From NCBI GenBank assembly GCA_015520985.1, contig WAOY01000084.1, positions 1 through 8,035 on the forward strand: a DNA stretch of 8,035 bases, given 5' to 3'. Positions 6,596 to 8,035 of this stretch are shown here, piece by piece. The notes beneath the pieces were generated by a model. That model did no database searches. It was not told the origin of the DNA and saw only the letters and a program-made list of their open reading frames with translations. The stretch comes from DHVE2 group archaeon. GTDB lineage: Archaea > Thermoplasmatota > Thermoplasmata > Thermoplasmatales > Aciduliprofundaceae. Positions within the stretch are counted from its first letter, which is position 1. Each line of letters begins with the position of its first letter. The position numbers and the translations under genes were made by a program.

Positions 6596-6988
6596 ATGAG
6601 AATCGCAATACCGTGCGTGGATGATCGAGGCCTTGAGAGCGAGGTGAGCATGCACTTCGGCCGCTCTCCGTATTACACCTTCGTGGACGTGGAAGATGGA
6701 AAAGTAGCGAAGGTGGAAATTCTCCCCGTGCCCTTCGAGGAGCACGGCCCTGGAGATCTGCCGAACTTCGTTAAGGAGAACGGCGGGGAAGTCGTGATAG
6801 CCTACGGCATGGGGCACCGCGCCGTGGATTTCTTCCAGCAATTGGGTATCGAGGTGGTCACCGGTGCGATGGGAAGGGTGAAGGATGTGATAGATGCGTT
6901 CATACACCAGGTGCTCGAGGTTGATCCCTACTGGAAGGAAAAGATAGAGAGGGAGAAGAGAGAAAAAGGCGAATGCAAGGAAAAGTGA
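6596..6988 (+). CDS. NifX/NifB-like (Nitro_FeMo-Co domain) small protein
   Basis: This 130-residue protein has the fold signature of the dinitrogenase iron-molybdenum cofactor domain family (NifX, NafY, NifB C-terminal domain and many small archaeal proteins). Visible family marks are the MRIAIPC start, the MHFGRSPYY segment (HFGR at 20-23), VVIAYGMGHRAVDFF near 66-80 and GIEVVTGAMG near 84-93. No nitrogenase gene is in the window. In non-fixing archaea such proteins are thought to bind or carry iron-sulfur or other metal clusters, and a cofactor-carrier role here is inference. The last 20 or so residues form a highly charged Lys/Glu/Arg tail with a lone Cys (C127), an extension beyond the compact domain. 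It is divergent from a ferredoxin gene and lies 11 bases before an OsmC-family gene on the same strand, so those two are probably one transcript. Confidence 0.88.
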   Translation: MRIAIPCVDDRGLESEVSMHFGRSPYYTFVDVEDGKVAKVEILPVPFEEHGPGDLPNFVKENGGEVVIAYGMGHRAVDFFQQLGIEVVTGAMGRVKDVIDAFIHQVLEVDPYWKEKIEREKREKGECKEK

Positions 6989-6993
6989 AGGTG
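6989..6993 (+). promoter_or_regulatory. Shine-Dalgarno site supporting the OsmC-family start at 7000
   Basis: AGGTG is followed by a six-base spacer and then ATG at 7000. It lies directly after the stop codon of the NifX-like gene. The alternative in-frame ATG at 6973 lacks so good a site and would overlap the upstream gene by 16 bases. Confidence 0.5.
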
Positions 6994-6999
6994 CCTTTT

Positions 7000-7413
7000 A
7001 TGGAAAAATTGGAGTACGGGATAAGGGCAAAGTGGGACGGGGGCGTGGGCGCATTCATAAAGGTGAGGCACTTCTCCCTTAGAACGGATTCCAACACAGA
7101 CGGCGGAGATGAAGGCCCTCTGCCCGCGGAGATGCTCCTCTCAGCGCTGAGCGGGTGCCTGATGATAAACTGGGGGAGGTTGATAAGGAAGATGCACCTT
7201 CAAGTGAAGGATCTGGAGATAGAGGTCAGCGGGTGGAGAAATCGCGAGGAGCCACAGCTTCAGGAGATAAATTACGTGGTTCATATTAAGACATCCGAGC
7301 CGAAAGAAAAAATCAAAAAAGTAAAAGCACTGGCGGAGAAGTACGGCACTGTGTTCAACACGATTGGAGGAGAGAAGATAAGGGGAAGGGTGGAAATCAC
7401 ACCGCTCAGGTGA
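7000..7413 (+). CDS. OsmC/Ohr-family protein lacking the second conserved cysteine
   Basis: This 137-residue protein belongs to the OsmC superfamily. Members with two cysteines reduce organic or fatty-acid hydroperoxides using thiols. The N-terminal beta region runs through WDGGVGAF, and the central helix carries the first conserved cysteine in EMLLSALSGC (C53). Where relatives usually have a second cysteine in an AEKYCPV-like stretch, this protein reads AEKYGTV (Gly at 116). C53 is its only cysteine, so the usual disulfide peroxidase cycle is doubtful and the function should be left open. The ending (GGEKIRGRVEI) is normal for the family, and the length is typical of short OsmC/YhfA-type members. 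It follows the NifX-like gene closely, in a probable shared operon, which hints at a redox or sulfur-related role. Its 3' end overlaps the convergent transporter gene by eight bases. An in-frame ATG at 6973 would add nine residues. Confidence 0.86.
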   Translation: MEKLEYGIRAKWDGGVGAFIKVRHFSLRTDSNTDGGDEGPLPAEMLLSALSGCLMINWGRLIRKMHLQVKDLEIEVSGWRNREEPQLQEINYVVHIKTSEPKEKIKKVKALAEKYGTVFNTIGGEKIRGRVEITPLR

Positions 7414-8035
7414 ACCTCCTCTCCAGCACCCTTTTATGGATCGCCACGCCCGAGAAGAAGAAAAGGAGGGCGAAGAAAATCAGCGCGGAAAAATCCAGCC
7501 AGAGCGGAAAGTAGCCCGGCAGGCCCACGGAATAGCGCAAAGAGTCCACGAGGTAAGTCAGGGGAGAGGTTGAGGAAATCATGCGGGCGTACCACGGTAG
7601 GTTCTCAAGGGGAACGAAGATTCCGCTGATGAACAGAAGGGTGAACTTCACCAGGGAGGAGAGCATCATGACGTCCGCGGGCACATCCGTGGGCGGGTAC
7701 GAGGACATGAGGATGGTCATGGCGGAGAATGTGAGGAGAGCTAGAAGAATCGCCGGTATGAAAATGAGGAGATTCAAAGATATATTGAGGAAAACGGCGG
7801 TGAGGGAGATGAAGAAAGTTATTATGAGGCCGAAGTAAAAAGATGCCTGCATATCTCCGAATAGAACAGTGGTTATAGATATGGGCGTGGAGATCAACCT
7901 CTCGAAGGTCTTGCTCCTGGATTCCCAGGGGATTATCGTAGGCCCAACAGCGGTGGAGGTGAAGAACGCAGTCATGGAAAGGAGAGCGACGAAGAGGTAC
8001 CCGTGAGACAGATTTCGGCCGATCAAGAACGCCCC
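7406..8035 (-). CDS. ABC-2 type transporter permease, N-terminally incomplete
   Basis: This is the membrane subunit of an ABC-2 family exporter (multidrug, polysaccharide or antibiotic type). The frame is open to the right edge; a TTG at 8026 is not a convincing start, so the N-terminus with the first membrane segment lies outside. The visible 209 codons show about five hydrophobic spans. The first begins near GYLFVALLSM. The ESRSKTFERLISTPIS stretch is the cytoplasmic loop of the family, usually of the form E-R-xx-GT-xE-xL-xxTP. Two closely spaced spans follow, then the signature region FISGIFVPLENLP with SPLTYLVDSLRY, then a final span before a basic tail ending KRVLERRFT. The ATPase partner is expected upstream on the minus strand, beyond the window. 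The substrate cannot be told from sequence. Confidence 0.88.
   Translation of the reverse strand, partial: GAFLIGRNLSHGYLFVALLSMTAFFTSTAVGPTIIPWESRSKTFERLISTPISITTVLFGDMQASFYFGLIITFFISLTAVFLNISLNLLIFIPAILLALLTFSAMTILMSSYPPTDVPADVMMLSSLVKFTLLFISGIFVPLENLPWYARMISSTSPLTYLVDSLRYSVGLPGYFPLWLDFSALIFFALLFFFSGVAIHKRVLERRFT

Noticed and set aside
6596..6988. Part of a nitrogenase gene cluster
   Set aside because: No nifH, nifD, nifK or radical-SAM nifB gene is present. NifX-like domain proteins are common in organisms that do not fix nitrogen.
7386..7433. Inverted pair AAGGGTG / CACCCTT around the OsmC and transporter stop codons
   Set aside because: Only 7 bases with a spacer of over 30 bases, within coding sequence, so likely to arise by chance.

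Overview
The window looks archaeal, probably euryarchaeal and perhaps Thermoplasmata-like or another thermophile. That placement is an inference. The support is as follows: TATA-type promoter elements about 26 to 28 bases before start codons; GGTGA and GGAGGTGAT ribosome-binding sites; one apparently leaderless gene; heavy AGG/AGA and ATA codon use; a split two-gene class I fumarase; and short intergenic gaps. No ribosomal or tRNA gene is present to settle it. No RNA gene, CRISPR array, insertion sequence or origin was seen, and no stretch over 300 bases lacks a gene.

Layout. Bases 1-3515 (+ strand) are the 3' end of a type I restriction-modification operon: a 5'-truncated HsdR subunit, then a YgjP/DUF45-type zinc metallopeptidase that overlaps it by four bases. 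Next is a convergent gene on the minus strand (3510-4529) for an adenosine/adenine deaminase family enzyme, whose motifs favour the adenine-specific, Aah1-like branch. A short divergent promoter region (about 4530-4638) separates it from the alpha and beta subunits of an iron-sulfur fumarase (4639-6075). A minus-strand ferredoxin with two [4Fe-4S] motifs (6088-6495) converges on the fumarase operon. It is divergent from a NifX/NifB-like small protein (6596-6988) and an OsmC-family protein (7000-7413). The intergenic region between them carries a perfect 22-base inverted repeat. The window closes with the C-terminal part of an ABC-2 type transporter permease on the minus strand, which runs off the right edge.

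How the genes relate. HsdR is the translocase/nuclease of a defence system whose methylase and specificity genes should lie left of the window, and the metallopeptidase is translationally coupled to it. The deaminase makes hypoxanthine for purine salvage. The fumarase interconverts fumarate and malate, and may reuse fumarate released by purine synthesis. The ferredoxin, NifX-like and OsmC genes suggest an iron-sulfur or redox theme, but their joint function is unknown. I see no wholly new system. The points most worth a second look are the coupled peptidase, the palindrome in the ferredoxin/NifX-like divergent promoter, the OsmC protein lacking its second cysteine, and the Aah1-type deaminase in an apparently archaeal setting.
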